This document shows positions 43,520 through 53,554 of a stretch of 64,000 nucleotides of DNA, piece by piece. The stretch is from contig NZ_WKJJ01000011.1 in assembly GCF_009674485.1 (NCBI RefSeq), positions 186,001 to 250,000 on the forward strand, read 5' to 3'. Position 1 is the stretch's first letter, and the number at the start of each line of letters is the position of its first letter. A program made the translations under genes and the position numbers. Source of the DNA: Pseudoduganella rivuli. GTDB lineage: Bacteria; Pseudomonadota; Gammaproteobacteria; Burkholderiales; Burkholderiaceae_D. The notes below the pieces were generated by a model that saw only the letters and a program-made list of their open reading frames with translations, was not told the DNA's origin and made no database searches.

Positions 43520-44482
43520 ATGCATATCGTTGTTACCGGCGCCAATGGCTTTGTCGGCAAGGGGCTGGTCCGCCGCCTGCTCGCGCGCGGCCATCTGACG
43601 CCCGGCCAGCCATTGACCACGCTGACACTGGCCGATACCGTGTTCGACACGCCGGCCCCGGGCGATGGCGACCCGCGCGTGCGCCTGGTGCAGGGCAGCA
43701 TCGGCGACCCTGAAGTGTTGCGCGAAGCGTTCCGCATCCCCGCCGACTGCGTGTTCCACCTGGCCAGCATCCCGGGCGGCATGGCCGAGGCGAATTATGA
43801 ACTGGGCTTGCGCATCAACCTGCACGCCACGCTGGACATGCTGGAATTGCTGCGCCTGCAGTCCCAACCTGCGCGCTTTGTCTTCAGCGGCAGCATTGCC
43901 GTGTATGGCGCGCCGCTGCCTGACGTGGTGGACGACGCCACGCCCATGCGCCCCACGCTCAGCTATGGCGCGCACAAGCTGATCGATGAAATCCTCATCA
44001 AGGATTACAGCCGGCGCGGCTGGATCGATGGCCGCATCCTGCGCCTGCCCGGCATCGTGGCCCGTCCGCCGGCGCCGTCCGGCCTGCTGTCGGCTTACAT
44101 GAGCGATATCTTCTGGCGCCTGGCGCAGGGGCAGCCGTTCGTCTGCCCCGTTTCGGCGGAAGCGGTGTCGTGGTGGATGTCGGCGCCCTGCTGCGTCGAC
44201 AACTTGCTGCATGCGGCCGCGCTGGACCCGGAACAGGTGGCGGCGCGCCGCGATTTCACGTTGCCCGTGTTGCGCCTGACCATGGCGCAACTGGTCGACG
44301 GCCTGGCGCGGGAATATGGGCAAGACCGGCGCGCACTGGTGTCGTACCAGCCCGACGCCGCGCTGCAAGCCGCATTTGGCAGCTACCCGCCGCTCGACGC
44401 GGCGGCCGCCGAGGCGGCCGGCTTCCGGCATGATGGCGGCGTGGCGGAGTTGATCCGCAACGCGCTGTCGCCATCGCACTGA
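43520..44482 (+). CDS. NAD-dependent epimerase/dehydratase family protein, D-erythronate dehydrogenase-like
   Basis: 320 residues with an AAGGAGA ribosome site. Extended SDR: GANGFVGKGLV at the N-terminus, active-site Ser in VFSGSIAVYG and the YxxxK pair in LSYGAHKLIDEIL, followed by SRRGWIDGRILRLPGIVARP, a segment characteristic of DenD-type 4-carbon acid-sugar dehydrogenases. Divergent from the cupin gene across a shared LysR-type box, so co-regulated with the DapA-like and aldehyde dehydrogenase genes. Substrate is an inference. Confidence 0.85.
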   Translation: MHIVVTGANGFVGKGLVRRLLARGHLTPGQPLTTLTLADTVFDTPAPGDGDPRVRLVQGSIGDPEVLREAFRIPADCVFHLASIPGGMAEANYELGLRINLHATLDMLELLRLQSQPARFVFSGSIAVYGAPLPDVVDDATPMRPTLSYGAHKLIDEILIKDYSRRGWIDGRILRLPGIVARPPAPSGLLSAYMSDIFWRLAQGQPFVCPVSAEAVSWWMSAPCCVDNLLHAAALDPEQVAARRDFTLPVLRLTMAQLVDGLAREYGQDRRALVSYQPDAALQAAFGSYPPLDAAAAEAAGFRHDGGVAELIRNALSPSH

Positions 44483-44498
44483 CACGCTGATGTGACCT

Positions 44499-44516
44499 GG
44501 CGGCCGGCGGGCCGCC
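44499..44516 (+). terminator. GC hairpin after the DenD-like gene
   Basis: GGCGGCC-GGCG-GGCCGCC, a 7-bp stem 16 bases after the stop codon, without a clear T-run. Probable weak terminator; it also marks the last native base pairs before the transposon remnant. Confidence 0.5.
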
Positions 44517-44529
44517 ATCTGTCAACTGA

Positions 44530-45067
44530 AGCAACTTTGAGTTTTGGGCGTCCAAGCTCAAGCGCCGGGTGACGCTGTCTCACCCGTTCCAAGTCAGGCT
44601 TTGGACGCTGCTTGAAAGCAGTTCCCGGGTGCTGAGCTATTGCGAGCGTCCGGCGTACTGGCGCCACGCCGATAGTCGGCAGCTGGCCGACTTTTGGGTC
44701 AAGGTCGGGCCGCGCGAAATATGCTGGATCGTCATGGCCGAGCCGCAGCCGGCCAGGGCCGGCGTTCTGAGTGGTGACGGCGATATCGTCGTGCGGTATG
44801 TTCACAGCCAAAGTCTGGCCTCGCACGGTATTTGGATCGACAACTGGATGCGCATCTTGCCCTATCTCTGCTCCAATGAGCGCTTTGTCAGCCCAAGGGT
44901 GCTGGCCGATGTCGAGCGGGCAAATCGAACGCGACTTTCAGCCGCATGACACGGTGCTGGTCCCCACCGCTGTATTCATGCTGCTGCACAAAGGGCGAAT
45001 CAAGGCCGGGGCCTTGCGCGATCAGCCGCTGGGGCCTGCGATTGTATTGAGGAGGACGGCCACATGA
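44530..45067 (+). pseudogene. TnsA-like endonuclease subunit, frameshifted
   Basis: A Tn7-type TnsA N-terminal-like sequence (FEFWASKLKRRVTLSHPFQ, LESSSRVLSYCERPAYW, ADFWVKVGP) is open from just after a TGA at 44527 with no clear start codon; the first candidate is GTG 44569. Near 44919 the frame breaks: the first frame ends at 44949, whereas the continuation QIERDFQPHDTVLVPTAV and KAGALRDQPLGPAIVLRR lies one frame over and ends at TGA 45065-45067, exactly overlapping the tnsB ATG (ATGA). That coupling shows the second frame is the original C-terminus. No left-end TnsB sites precede it. Confidence 0.7.
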
Positions 45068-46905
45068 CTACCCGCCGCAGCGACGGCGCGACGGATCGCG
45101 CCGACCCCACGTTGTGGCCGACCGTGGCCTGCGCCCGAGCTCACCGACGCGCAACAAAAATCTTCCGGACCCGTGAAGAAGCCACGCTGCGGTAGTGCCG
45201 GCGCGAGACGCTGCGCTCCATCGAGGCTGCCACCGGGGTACCGTTCAGCGCCATGCGGCGACTGTATGAACGCTGCCTGCAACCCCATGCCGACGGGCGT
45301 TTGCAGGGTTTGCGCGCATTGATTCCATACAAACGCGTCAAGTTGTACCGGCGCTCGGCCAAGGTGGCTCGAGCGGGTGGTGTCGGCAAGGCTGGCGCAT
45401 TTCAGCAACTGCTGGACCGTCATCCCGAGCTGGAAGCCTTGATCGTCACTGAACTGCGGGCGCACCATGTTGTGTTGAAGGAGGGCTCCCAGGGCCTGGT
45501 TGTTGGTGGACTGAGCGCATTGCACAAACGCTTTCGGCAACGCTGTCTTGAACTTGGACTGACCGAGCGAGACTATCCGTTGGTTCAGGCCGAGCAAGGT
45601 ATCCGCAGCCTGGCGGTGGCGGTCAAATCCATCGCCGCGCGCTCATTCGAACAGGCGGCACGCGCCGCGCTTGCGCAGAAACGATCCGGCGGCGTACGGC
45701 CGGACGCCGCTGGGCTGCCATTGGTGGCGGCGATTCCGTTCGACGCCGTCGTCGAGGAATCGTTCGAAATCGAACGCGTGTGGCTGCTCACCATCATCGA
45801 CATCTGCAGCCGGGCGGTGTTGGGTTGCCACATCGTGCTCGATCCGGAATACAGCCGCTTCGACGTGCTCAAGACGGTCGAGCGTGCCCTGGTTCCGTGG
45901 CGCCCTCCCGCGTTGACCATTCCAGGTCTGCCCTATACCACGGGCGCAGGCATGCCGTCCGAACGCCTTCCGGAACTTGGTTATGCCGTCTGGAATTGGT
46001 TCCGCTTCGACAACGCCAAGGCCAATCTGGCGGCGGATACCTTGCGGGTGCTCACCGAAATTGTCGGCTGCGGCGCCCATGCCGGCCCGGCCTATCGTCC
46101 CAACGAGCGGCCCCATATTGAATGCTTTTTCGGCACACTGGCATCGGTCCTCTCGCACCGGTTGCCTGGCACCACCGGCGCTGGCGCCAGCGATCCCCGG
46201 CGACGCATCGCGGAACTGACGGCCACTTCGGCGGCCGTGGTGCGACTCGATGAGTTGATGGAACTGACCGCGGTGGCGATCGCCAACTACAATGCCGCGT
46301 CGCATACCGGCTTGGGCGGTCGTTCACCGCTGGAAATGCTGGGCTATTACGTCCGCGAAAAACAGATTGCGCTACGCTGGCTGGCCGAGCCCATGCAGCG
46401 TAACCTGTGCCTGCTCCAGCACGAGCATGAAGGACACGTGCGAGGCAGTGTCGCCGAGGGCGTGCGGCCCTATATTCACTTCTTCGGCACGAACTACATC
46501 AGCCACAGCCTGGCCGGGCGGGCGGACTTGATCGGCAAGCCGGTGCGGCTTTACTTCGACGCCGAGGATATTCGCGCGCTGCGCGTGTTCGACACGGCCG
46601 GACGGGAACTGTGTGTGGTGGAGGTCCAGGCGGCTTGGCGCTATACCGCCCATACCCTGCGCATGCGCAGGGAAATCCTAGCCCTGGTGCGTGCGCGCAA
46701 GTTGCGCATCCAGCACAATGAGGATCCGGTGCAGTGCTATCTCGACTTCCTGCGCGACGGCGCGGCCAGCCGACGTCGTTCCGCCAGCAAAGCGGAGCTG
46801 GCGCGCCGTGCGATGAAGGACGCCACACCAGCGCCCACGGCGCCGCCCGGCCCGGCCGGAAATACGCCGGCCGAGCATGCCGAAGTCCCCCCAGGTCCCT
46901 GCTGA
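45064..46905 (+). pseudogene. TnsB/TniA-like DDE transposase with damaged N-terminus
   Basis: Begins at ATG 45064 behind a strong GAGGAGG. The first 43 codons contain an in-frame TAG at 45193-45195 (EEATLR-stop-CRRETLRSIEAATG). Codons before it drift out of frame: PAPELTDAQQK, expected for the family, is in another frame than the flanking parts, so two compensating small indels are likely. From ATG 45253 the frame is open for 550 codons with an rve/DDE core: Asp in AIPFDAV, Asp in RFDNAKAN and Glu in PHIECFFGTL, then a beta-barrel and basic C-terminus (RMRREILALVRARKLR). A truncated protein lacking DNA-binding domains might still be made. Confidence 0.75.
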
Positions 46906-46985
46906 GAAAAGCACAATATCCCAAGGTCCGGTCAAGGGAAAGCGGCCCACCATCGGCGCCGGCCAGGTATTCTCGCGTTAGCCAT

Positions 46986-47189
46986 ATGACCAAGGAAAAA
47001 TCAAACGCGGCGAACGATGGGAAGGCGATCGCGCGCCCCATCGCAATCGACCGCCACCCCTTGAACAACCGCACCTACCGCGTCGCCACGACGGCCATCG
47101 AGGACTGCTGGGAGCTGGTGTCCAGGTGCCTGCACTACCGGATTCCCGGTGCACTGATCTATGGCGAGACCCGCTTCCGGTTAATTTGA
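46986..47189 (+). pseudogene. TnsC/TniB-like AAA ATPase, N-terminal stub
   Basis: Starts MTKEKSNAANDGKAIARP and runs to IPGALIYGETRFRLI-stop. The sequence stops exactly where the Walker A lysine-threonine (GxxRxGKT) is expected, so the coding region was cut at about 47177 and joined to AT-rich foreign DNA. It follows the tnsB gene by 80 bases, as in Tn7-like operons. No TniQ/TnsD gene follows. Confidence 0.65.
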
Positions 47190-47507
47190 TTAAGCGTATT
47201 GGTGAATATTGTAATATTAATAATTTAGTTGCCGCGTATACTCCGACGCATCTCGGCGCCCGTTATACGTGCTGCCCGGAGCTCTGTGGTAGAACGCCGA
47301 CGTTGCGGTAACCGATAACGATTTTTCTTCGTCATTGCGCAAATCCGTTTCGGGTCGCGCCATCTGTTTTGCCGCCTGACTCCCGGGAGTTCGTATATCG
47401 CGCTCTTCGGTCCCTCCGTTTCCATCATCGATGAAAAATAATCGACGGGTTTGTTGCCCGTGGCCGACTTATGTCGTGGTGATCCGGTTCCATGAAAAGG
47501 AAGTCTC
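47190..47507. other. Intergenic region between transposon remnant and Rhs cluster
   Basis: About 320 bases with no supported gene. The left 60 bases are strongly AT-rich and include the short palindrome AATATT-GT-AATATT (47205-47218). A TATACT hexamer near 47235 could serve as a -10 for the Rhs cluster, but no good -35 was found. Confidence 0.4.
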
Positions 47508-47831
47508 GTGTTCAAAAAAATAGTGTATGTAACAGGATTTTTATTCCTGGCTCAAATCACGCATGCAATCGCCTCCGATGAGGTGCAGGCGGCGCCCCCC
47601 CAGACGTTGCGTGACCTCTTCGCCGCGACCCCGCAAGTGGAATGGGAAAAATGTTTTGCCCTGCCCGACGCCAAGCCAAAGGAGTGCGCCGCCGATCCGG
47701 ATACGGATGAGTGCAAGGCGGCCGAGCAGAAGCCCAAGGATGGGACGGAATTCAAGTATGTGCGTCGAGGAACCTGCATCAAGCAGGGCGGAAAGTCGAT
47801 GATGGCTCAACGGCATGAACCGCAGAAGTGA
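47508..47831 (+). CDS. Small exported cysteine-containing protein, unknown function
   Basis: 107 residues from a GTG start with AAAAGG 7 bases upstream. A Sec signal peptide ([21 protein letters not shown]) precedes a short polar domain with four cysteines ([26 protein letters not shown]), probably two disulfides in the periplasm. Its stop overlaps a GTG that opens the Rhs reading frame, so the two are translated together. I do not recognise the family; an Rhs-associated accessory or adaptor role is only suggested by position. Confidence 0.7.
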   Translation: MFKKIVYVTGFLFLAQITHAIASDEVQAAPPQTLRDLFAATPQVEWEKCFALPDAKPKECAADPDTDECKAAEQKPKDGTEFKYVRRGTCIKQGGKSMMAQRHEPQK

Positions 47832-47929
47832 CCGATGACCTGAGTGTCCATCAAATCCGTCCGCCATTTAATCCGCAGGCCCGATGCGACCTTGTGATGG
47901 TCCCATCGATGCGAAATCCGATCAGGGAT

Positions 47930-50900
47930 ATGAAAAAAATAATGAAACGCCGTCCGTGCGTGCGCGCCGCCGCAATCGCCGTTGTTTTAATTTGCTCGAA
48001 CCTTACTGCGTCCGCTGACGAGGTCAGTTTGAACCCATTAACCCCCCAAAAAGTTGAGGTAACGGGAGAGCGACCAAAGAAGGACGCAGGATCGGACAGC
48101 GATGCGCTGTTGGCGTATGCGATTCAGATTGCCCCAGGCTGGGCCACCAACAACTCGCAGTATGTTTACAGCGTACCGCAATACAATAGCTCCCTGGAAC
48201 CGCCGTCTTGTCCGGTCGCGGGGCAACAGACTGTTCCGAGCACCAATCCGAGCACGACGCGTCCAGTGGTCATTGCTACCGGCGAAAAGTTCAAGCTCGA
48301 ACGGGATTTCGTGGCGGGGACATCGTCCGGGCTGTCGATGGAGCGCACCTATCGAAGCAAGTCCAAAGGGGGCAAGATGTTCGGGCCCAATTGGGTAGCG
48401 GGGATCGAGTACCCGGACCTGATATTGGGTACCAACTCGATCACAGCCACCGATCAGATGGGGGCGCAGTACGTCCTGAACAAGCAAGCACCGCCGCCCG
48501 GCGGCTTCCCTGGGGGAATTAGTGTCTATTCCGGTTCGTACGGCGACATAGTCGCGTACCCGAACTCGGGTGGTTACATCCTCACCAAGGGTGACTACAA
48601 GTATTATTATGATTCAAACGGCCTGATTAACAGACTTGCCACAGCAAACGGCACTGTACTACTCAATTTCGGCGGGAATGTGATCGTCAATGGCGCCGGG
48701 CAAGCCATGCAGCTCACCTGGTCGAACGGCCGGGTGACGCAGATAACCGATCCTAATGGACGGGTCTGGCAATACGCCTACAACGCCAACAAGATGCTCG
48801 TGAAGGTCACCGCCCCGGTGGACCCGGCGAGTGGCGCACCCGCCGATTACCGGGAGTATTTTTATGAGGACGCCGACCCGACACTGCTCACCGGCATTGC
48901 AATCAATGGGGTACGCTACAGTACCTACCGGTATGATGCCAACAAGCGGGTCATCGACAGCGCCCTGGCCGGCCGCAATGAATTCGAAACCTTCGTCTAT
49001 GGTACGAATTACACGGACGTTACCGATGCCCGTGGCCAAACGACGCGCTACACCTACAACGACTTCAACGGCTCCAAGCGCCTCGCATCGCAATCGCGCA
49101 GCCAGACCGCCAACTGCCCGGCGGCGGCGTCGCAGATTTTCTATAACGCATCGGGAGACGTCGACTATTCCCTCGATTGGGAAGGCAACAAGACGCAGTT
49201 CCAATTCGGCTACAACAAAGCGCTGGTCAGCGTCACGACGGCGGCCGGCACGGCCAACGCGCTGACGACTTACAACACCTGGAATGGCGTCTTACTCGCC
49301 TCGACGGACTATCGTGACGCCAACGGCGCCATTTACCGGCGCATCGACTACACCTATAAAGATTCGGGACTGGAGTATGGCCTCTTCGACACCGTGACCG
49401 ACGCGGACCCGGCCAACTCGACGCAGAGGAAGATCGGCTATACCCGGACGTTTTATCCCGACGGGTCGCCCGCGACGCTCACCACGACGTATTACCTGTC
49501 GAGCGGTAACGAGACGGAGAAGGTCACCTATGACGCGTTCGGCAACGTGACGAGCCGCACCAACCGGCTGGGACAGTCGGTGACGTACAGTGGCCACGAC
49601 AGGCTGGGCTATCCGGCGCAGATGGTGGACGAGAACGGCATCACCCACCTCTACGTGTACAACCCGAACACGACGCTGAAGTCGGTGACCGACAAGTTGC
49701 CGACCGGCGACCGGATCACGACCTACAGCTATGACGGCGACCGCCGGCTGAAGGACATCGTCTATGCCAATGGCACGGCCACGCGATATCGCTATGATGC
49801 GAGCGGACGGCTAATGCAGGTCGGCGACGCCCAGAACCGCTTCCAGACGATCTCCTATACGGCGTCGACCGGCACCACGGGCACGACGTCCGCCCGGTTC
49901 ACGCCAGGTCTGAGCGGCAGCACGCCGACGGCGGTGGCCGCCACGGCTTTCACCTCGACGTCGAAAGCCGACACGCTCGGCCGCACCTATACGGTCACGG
50001 GCAACAACGGCCAGAGCACCAATCTGCGCTACGACCGGAACGGCAATCTGAAATCGATCAGCGATGCCAACGGCAACTCGACCACGTTCGAATACGACGC
50101 CCAGAAGCGCCAGACCAAGGTGACGGTGCTGCCGGAGGGCAGCGTGACGCAGCGGCATTTCAATGCGGCCGGCAATCTCGACTGGGTGCGCGACGCCCGC
50201 GGCCTGCAGACGAACTACGCGTACAACGGCTACGGCGAGGTGACCAGTGTGACCAGCCCGGACACCGGCGTGACCACGTACACCTATGACGACATTGGCC
50301 GCCTGTCCACGGAGTCGCGCGCGAACGGCGTGGCGATCACCTATACCTGGGACGCGCAGGGCCGGATCAAGACCCGCGCCAGCGGCGGCGTCACGGAGAC
50401 CTTCAACTATGACGAAGGAACATACGGCAAGGGGCGTCTGACCAGCATCGCCGACGCCAGCGGCTCGACCAGCTACACCTATACCGCCGCGGGAGAACTC
50501 GCGACGCAAAGCACGGTGATCGGCGCGCAAACTTACGCGACCAGCTGGACCTATGACGCGGTCGGGCGGACGCAGACCATGACGTACCCGTCGGGCTTCA
50601 AGCTGACCTATGCGTATGATGCCTATGGCCAGTTGAGCAATATAACCAGTAGCCTGGCCACCTGGCCCACGATTGCCGACGGCTTCCTGTACCAGCCGGT
50701 GTCGGGCGCGCGTTACGCCTGGCGCTTCGGCAACAACAAGGCGCGCCTGCTGACCCAGGACACGGATGGCCGCCTGACCAAGATCGACAGCCAGAGCGTG
50801 CACCAGCTCACGCTGGGTTACGATCCCGCCGACCGTCTTAAAACCCGCACCGACGGCGTGGACGCGAGCAAATCCGACACGTTCGGCTACGACAGCGCCA

Positions 50901-52033
50901 GCCGCGTGACGTCGGCCTCGCGCACGCCAAGCGGCAGCGAGAGCTTCAGCTGGGACCTGGTGGGCAACCGCAGTTCGCACACCGGGCCCCTCGGCAGCTT
51001 CAACTACACCAGCGACACGGCCAGCAACCGTTTGACCTACTGGGCCAGCACCACCGGCGACCGCTACCGTAATTTCGCCTATGACAGCGTGGGCAACCTG
51101 TCCTCGGAACAGCGCAAGAACGGCGCCGTGCTGTCGACCGTCGGCTATGATTACGACGTGTTCGGCCGGCTGAGCGCGTTCAAGCAGAACGGCGCCACCG
51201 TTGGCGGCTACAAGTACAACGCGTTCAACTTGCGCGCCGAGAAAACCACGGCGGCCGGCACGGTGCAGTATGTGTACAGCCTCACCGGCAAATTACTGGC
51301 CGAGACGGGCGCTGCGGCCACAGAGTATGTCTGGCTGGGCGGGGAACTGCTGGGCATTGTGCGCGGCGGGCAGTTCTATGCCAGCCACAACGACCAGGTT
51401 GGGCGTCCGGAAGCGCTGACCAACAGCGCCGGTGCGGTGGTGTGGCGGGCCAACAATACCGCGTTCGACCGCACCGTCACGGTGAATACCGTGCCGCTGA
51501 ATATCGGTTTCCCGGGGCAGTATATCGATGCGGAATCGGGGCTGTGGTATAACTGGAACCGGTATTATGATGCGTCGCTGGGAAGGTATATCCAATCTGA
51601 CCCAATTGGACTCGACGGTGGGATGAATACCTATGCATACGTAAGTGGAAATCCTATTACACGAATTGATAGATTCGGTTTGGAAGAAGCATCAACAATC
51701 GCATGTAACGGGAGTGGTGGTTATATGATCATAAATAATGATCACGGAGTGAGTCGACCATGCACTGAAATTCATGAGCAATCCCATATTAATGACTGGA
51801 AAAGGCGATATGGGGACGATTCTTGCAAAGGGAAGCCTAAAGGTTTCATTCCTACCGATTCAGTTAACGGTGATAATTATCGAGATTTCTTACGCGACTC
51901 CGAGTGCAGGGCATATGCAGCGGAAAAAACGTGCGACCAAAAATGCAATGACGGTGGAAAAGCCATGACACAGCAAAGGCAAGGGACAGCGAAGAACTAT
52001 TGCGAAACCTACGATTCTTGGAAAAAGCCTTGA
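47930..52033 (+). CDS. Sec-exported Rhs/YD-repeat protein with HExxH metallopeptidase-like tip
   Basis: About 1367 residues from [19 protein letters not shown], whose hydrophobic N-terminus is a Sec signal; an in-frame GTG at 47828 overlaps the previous gene and is an alternative start. A DUF6531-like entry ([23 protein letters not shown]) is followed by many YD repeats ([34 protein letters not shown]) and the Rhs core end ([38 protein letters not shown]). The last ~116 residues differ in composition and carry HEQSH (51773-51787) plus six cysteines, as in metallopeptidase-like polymorphic toxin tips. The DNA becomes AT-richer from about 51600, marking an exchanged tip. Confidence 0.87.
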   Translation: MKKIMKRRPCVRAAAIAVVLICSNLTASADEVSLNPLTPQKVEVTGERPKKDAGSDSDALLAYAIQIAPGWATNNSQYVYSVPQYNSSLEPPSCPVAGQQTVPSTNPSTTRPVVIATGEKFKLERDFVAGTSSGLSMERTYRSKSKGGKMFGPNWVAGIEYPDLILGTNSITATDQMGAQYVLNKQAPPPGGFPGGISVYSGSYGDIVAYPNSGGYILTKGDYKYYYDSNGLINRLATANGTVLLNFGGNVIVNGAGQAMQLTWSNGRVTQITDPNGRVWQYAYNANKMLVKVTAPVDPASGAPADYREYFYEDADPTLLTGIAINGVRYSTYRYDANKRVIDSALAGRNEFETFVYGTNYTDVTDARGQTTRYTYNDFNGSKRLASQSRSQTANCPAAASQIFYNASGDVDYSLDWEGNKTQFQFGYNKALVSVTTAAGTANALTTYNTWNGVLLASTDYRDANGAIYRRIDYTYKDSGLEYGLFDTVTDADPANSTQRKIGYTRTFYPDGSPATLTTTYYLSSGNETEKVTYDAFGNVTSRTNRLGQSVTYSGHDRLGYPAQMVDENGITHLYVYNPNTTLKSVTDKLPTGDRITTYSYDGDRRLKDIVYANGTATRYRYDASGRLMQVGDAQNRFQTISYTASTGTTGTTSARFTPGLSGSTPTAVAATAFTSTSKADTLGRTYTVTGNNGQSTNLRYDRNGNLKSISDANGNSTTFEYDAQKRQTKVTVLPEGSVTQRHFNAAGNLDWVRDARGLQTNYAYNGYGEVTSVTSPDTGVTTYTYDDIGRLSTESRANGVAITYTWDAQGRIKTRASGGVTETFNYDEGTYGKGRLTSIADASGSTSYTYTAAGELATQSTVIGAQTYATSWTYDAVGRTQTMTYPSGFKLTYAYDAYGQLSNITSSLATWPTIADGFLYQPVSGARYAWRFGNNKARLLTQDTDGRLTKIDSQSVHQLTLGYDPADRLKTRTDGVDASKSDTFGYDSASRVTSASRTPSGSESFSWDLVGNRSSHTGPLGSFNYTSDTASNRLTYWASTTGDRYRNFAYDSVGNLSSEQRKNGAVLSTVGYDYDVFGRLSAFKQNGATVGGYKYNAFNLRAEKTTAAGTVQYVYSLTGKLLAETGAAATEYVWLGGELLGIVRGGQFYASHNDQVGRPEALTNSAGAVVWRANNTAFDRTVTVNTVPLNIGFPGQYIDAESGLWYNWNRYYDASLGRYIQSDPIGLDGGMNTYAYVSGNPITRIDRFGLEEASTIACNGSGGYMIINNDHGVSRPCTEIHEQSHINDWKRRYGDDSCKGKPKGFIPTDSVNGDNYRDFLRDSECRAYAAEKTCDQKCNDGGKAMTQQRQGTAKNYCETYDSWKKP

Positions 52034-52107
52034 ATTTAAATTGGCAATGTTTTCAGTGTGGGGCAAGGAAGCTGTCTGTTCCGAATTTAAAGGGCGGGGA
52101 AATTGAA

Positions 52108-52407
52108 ATGAGATTTCAACTAGTGTGTCTCTTAGTATTTTCTATGATTTCTTTCAGCTATGCGGAGCCGGCCATAAGTGAGTGTCGCGTCAATACGCTT
52201 GCTGCAGCAGAAAAGATATCGCTCATTGCATTCAAGAAGTATACGCAGAGAAAGATTAAAAACATTAAATTTAGATTGATCGAGGAAAATTCAAGTGAGT
52301 TTGTTTTTTCTTTTGAGAATATTGATGTAATTCCTCGCCCAGGGTCTGATTACTACGTTGTCGTTAAGAAGTCGACAGGGGAAGTGGAGATTAGTATGGG
52401 AAAATAG
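52108..52407 (+). CDS. Small exported protein, candidate immunity protein for the Rhs tip
   Basis: 99 residues from MRFQLVCLLVFSMISFSYAEP, with GGGG 8 bases upstream; a Sec signal is clear (cleavage after SYA). The mature part is lysine-rich (YTQRKIKNIKFRLIEENS) and ends VVVKKSTGEVEISMGK. It starts 74 bases after the Rhs stop, in AT-rich DNA of the same character as the tip, the usual place of a cognate immunity gene. A periplasmic location would fit neutralising a toxin that acts or arrives in the periplasm. No family recognised. Confidence 0.65.
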   Translation: MRFQLVCLLVFSMISFSYAEPAISECRVNTLAAAEKISLIAFKKYTQRKIKNIKFRLIEENSSEFVFSFENIDVIPRPGSDYYVVVKKSTGEVEISMGK

Positions 52408-52566
52408 TGGTTCAAAAAGACGGTGTATCGTAACTGTGACGTGCCAAAGCACTGATGCAGTGAGCTTGTGTCGAAGATAACGGAGAGCAGTTAAAACTGG
52501 AGGCAGCCAGTCGGGCAGATTCGCAAGTTGGGACCAATTTAAAGCTATGCGAAATAAGCTCTGCAA

Positions 52567-53235
52567 ATGTGGGCGATAATGTTACGTTTATCCATTAGCC
52601 CAAGAGGCTGGGTAATGGTTTTCGTTATATCTGTCACCGTATACTCAGTTCGCGTCCACGCAGCTGTCGTTGAGGAACAACCCATGCCCCAAGTACCAAT
52701 AACGTGCCTGCTTATTGACAAGGCTTCTATTGTTATTAAGCGTTTTGAGGAACCACCATATGGACAGGCCAATGTGGGACACCAGATCGGTGTGGGTGCG
52801 AGAAATGTATTGTCCATTCGAGCGTGGGAGGACTTAGGCGAGTCAGACACGTCGCAGTTATGGAAAGCAACTCTAGAATTCGCACCTATAACTGCTGATA
52901 TGCCTTTAGGTAGCGTTAAGCACGTTCCTGTGTTGCGCAGCTACTTCACGTATGGGGGACTGTTCTGGCTGAATGGAGGAGGTTACGTTTGGGGAGAAAA
53001 TACTATTCGTCAAGTTGATTTAATCAGAACGAAAACAGGGCTCGAAGCGGTGATCAATGGTCCCATTACTGCCACTGCAGCGCTCAGCAGAGCCACTACA
53101 CGTACGACAGGCGTATGGCGGTGTAATGTAATACGGCGAAAGGTTACTCAACTTGACCTATGGGAGGGCAAGCCGGGAACGAAATTTGAGTCTTTTCACC
53201 CAGCTAAAACGCTACGACCGGTTGACCACCTGTAA
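52567..53235 (+). CDS. Unknown exported protein in the Rhs tip region
   Basis: Up to 222 residues. A hydrophobic N-terminus (SPRGWVMVFVISVTVYSVRVHA) suggests Sec export; candidate starts are ATG 52567, ATG 52579 and ATG 52615, the last having AGAGG at 7 bases. The mature part has no recognisable motif (PITCLLIDKASIVIKRFEE, SYFTYGGLFWLNGGGYVW). DNA is AT-richer than the chromosomal flanks. It lies directly before the relic of another Rhs core end, so it may be an orphan immunity or tip-associated gene left from an earlier Rhs cassette. Confidence 0.6.
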   Translation: MWAIMLRLSISPRGWVMVFVISVTVYSVRVHAAVVEEQPMPQVPITCLLIDKASIVIKRFEEPPYGQANVGHQIGVGARNVLSIRAWEDLGESDTSQLWKATLEFAPITADMPLGSVKHVPVLRSYFTYGGLFWLNGGGYVWGENTIRQVDLIRTKTGLEAVINGPITATAALSRATTRTTGVWRCNVIRRKVTQLDLWEGKPGTKFESFHPAKTLRPVDHL

Positions 53236-53236
53236 T

Positions 53237-53275
53237 TATGCCGATGGGAATCCGTTGTCCAGCATCGATCCATGA
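53237..53275 (+). pseudogene. Relic of an Rhs core terminus
   Basis: Thirteen codons read YADGNPLSSIDP-stop, the hallmark ending of an Rhs core (compare [14 protein letters not shown] of the intact gene); the stop replaces the codon before the invariant Gly. No upstream core sequence in this frame and no tip after it. The following DNA up to 53550 has no gene. Confidence 0.7.
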
Positions 53276-53394
53276 GGCTGTTCCAATACCCAGATAAAGC
53301 TCACTCATCTCGCACATTTTCAGTTAATTGTTGCGCGCCTCGCTTGCGGCGGACAATTTACCAGTCGCCGCATCGTAAGGTTTTGAAAATAGAC

Positions 53395-53409
53395 GCGGGA
53401 ATTTCCCGC
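53395..53409. terminator. Palindromic hairpin downstream of the MFS gene
   Basis: GCGGGAA-T-TTCCCGC, 145 bases beyond the MFS stop on the minus strand, followed there by GTCTATTTTC. It is a possible end of the long right-hand operon; the T-run is imperfect. Confidence 0.45.
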
Positions 53410-53554
53410 TTTGGCGTCGTCGCTTTTTCAGCCTGTGCTGGGCTTTGGTCGTAACGTCATGGCGCCGCCTGGGCAGAAGGCAGCTGCCTGCGCGGGACTT
53501 GCTGCTTGATCAGCGCCTCGTGCACCCATCGACAGCCCGCCTGCGCGGGCGTGC

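Noticed and set aside
44520-44545. TGTCAACTGAAGC as the left end of a Tn7/Tn402-like element
   Set aside because: It begins with TGT as such ends do, but no inverted copy was found to the right and there is no room for transposase-binding repeats before tnsA.
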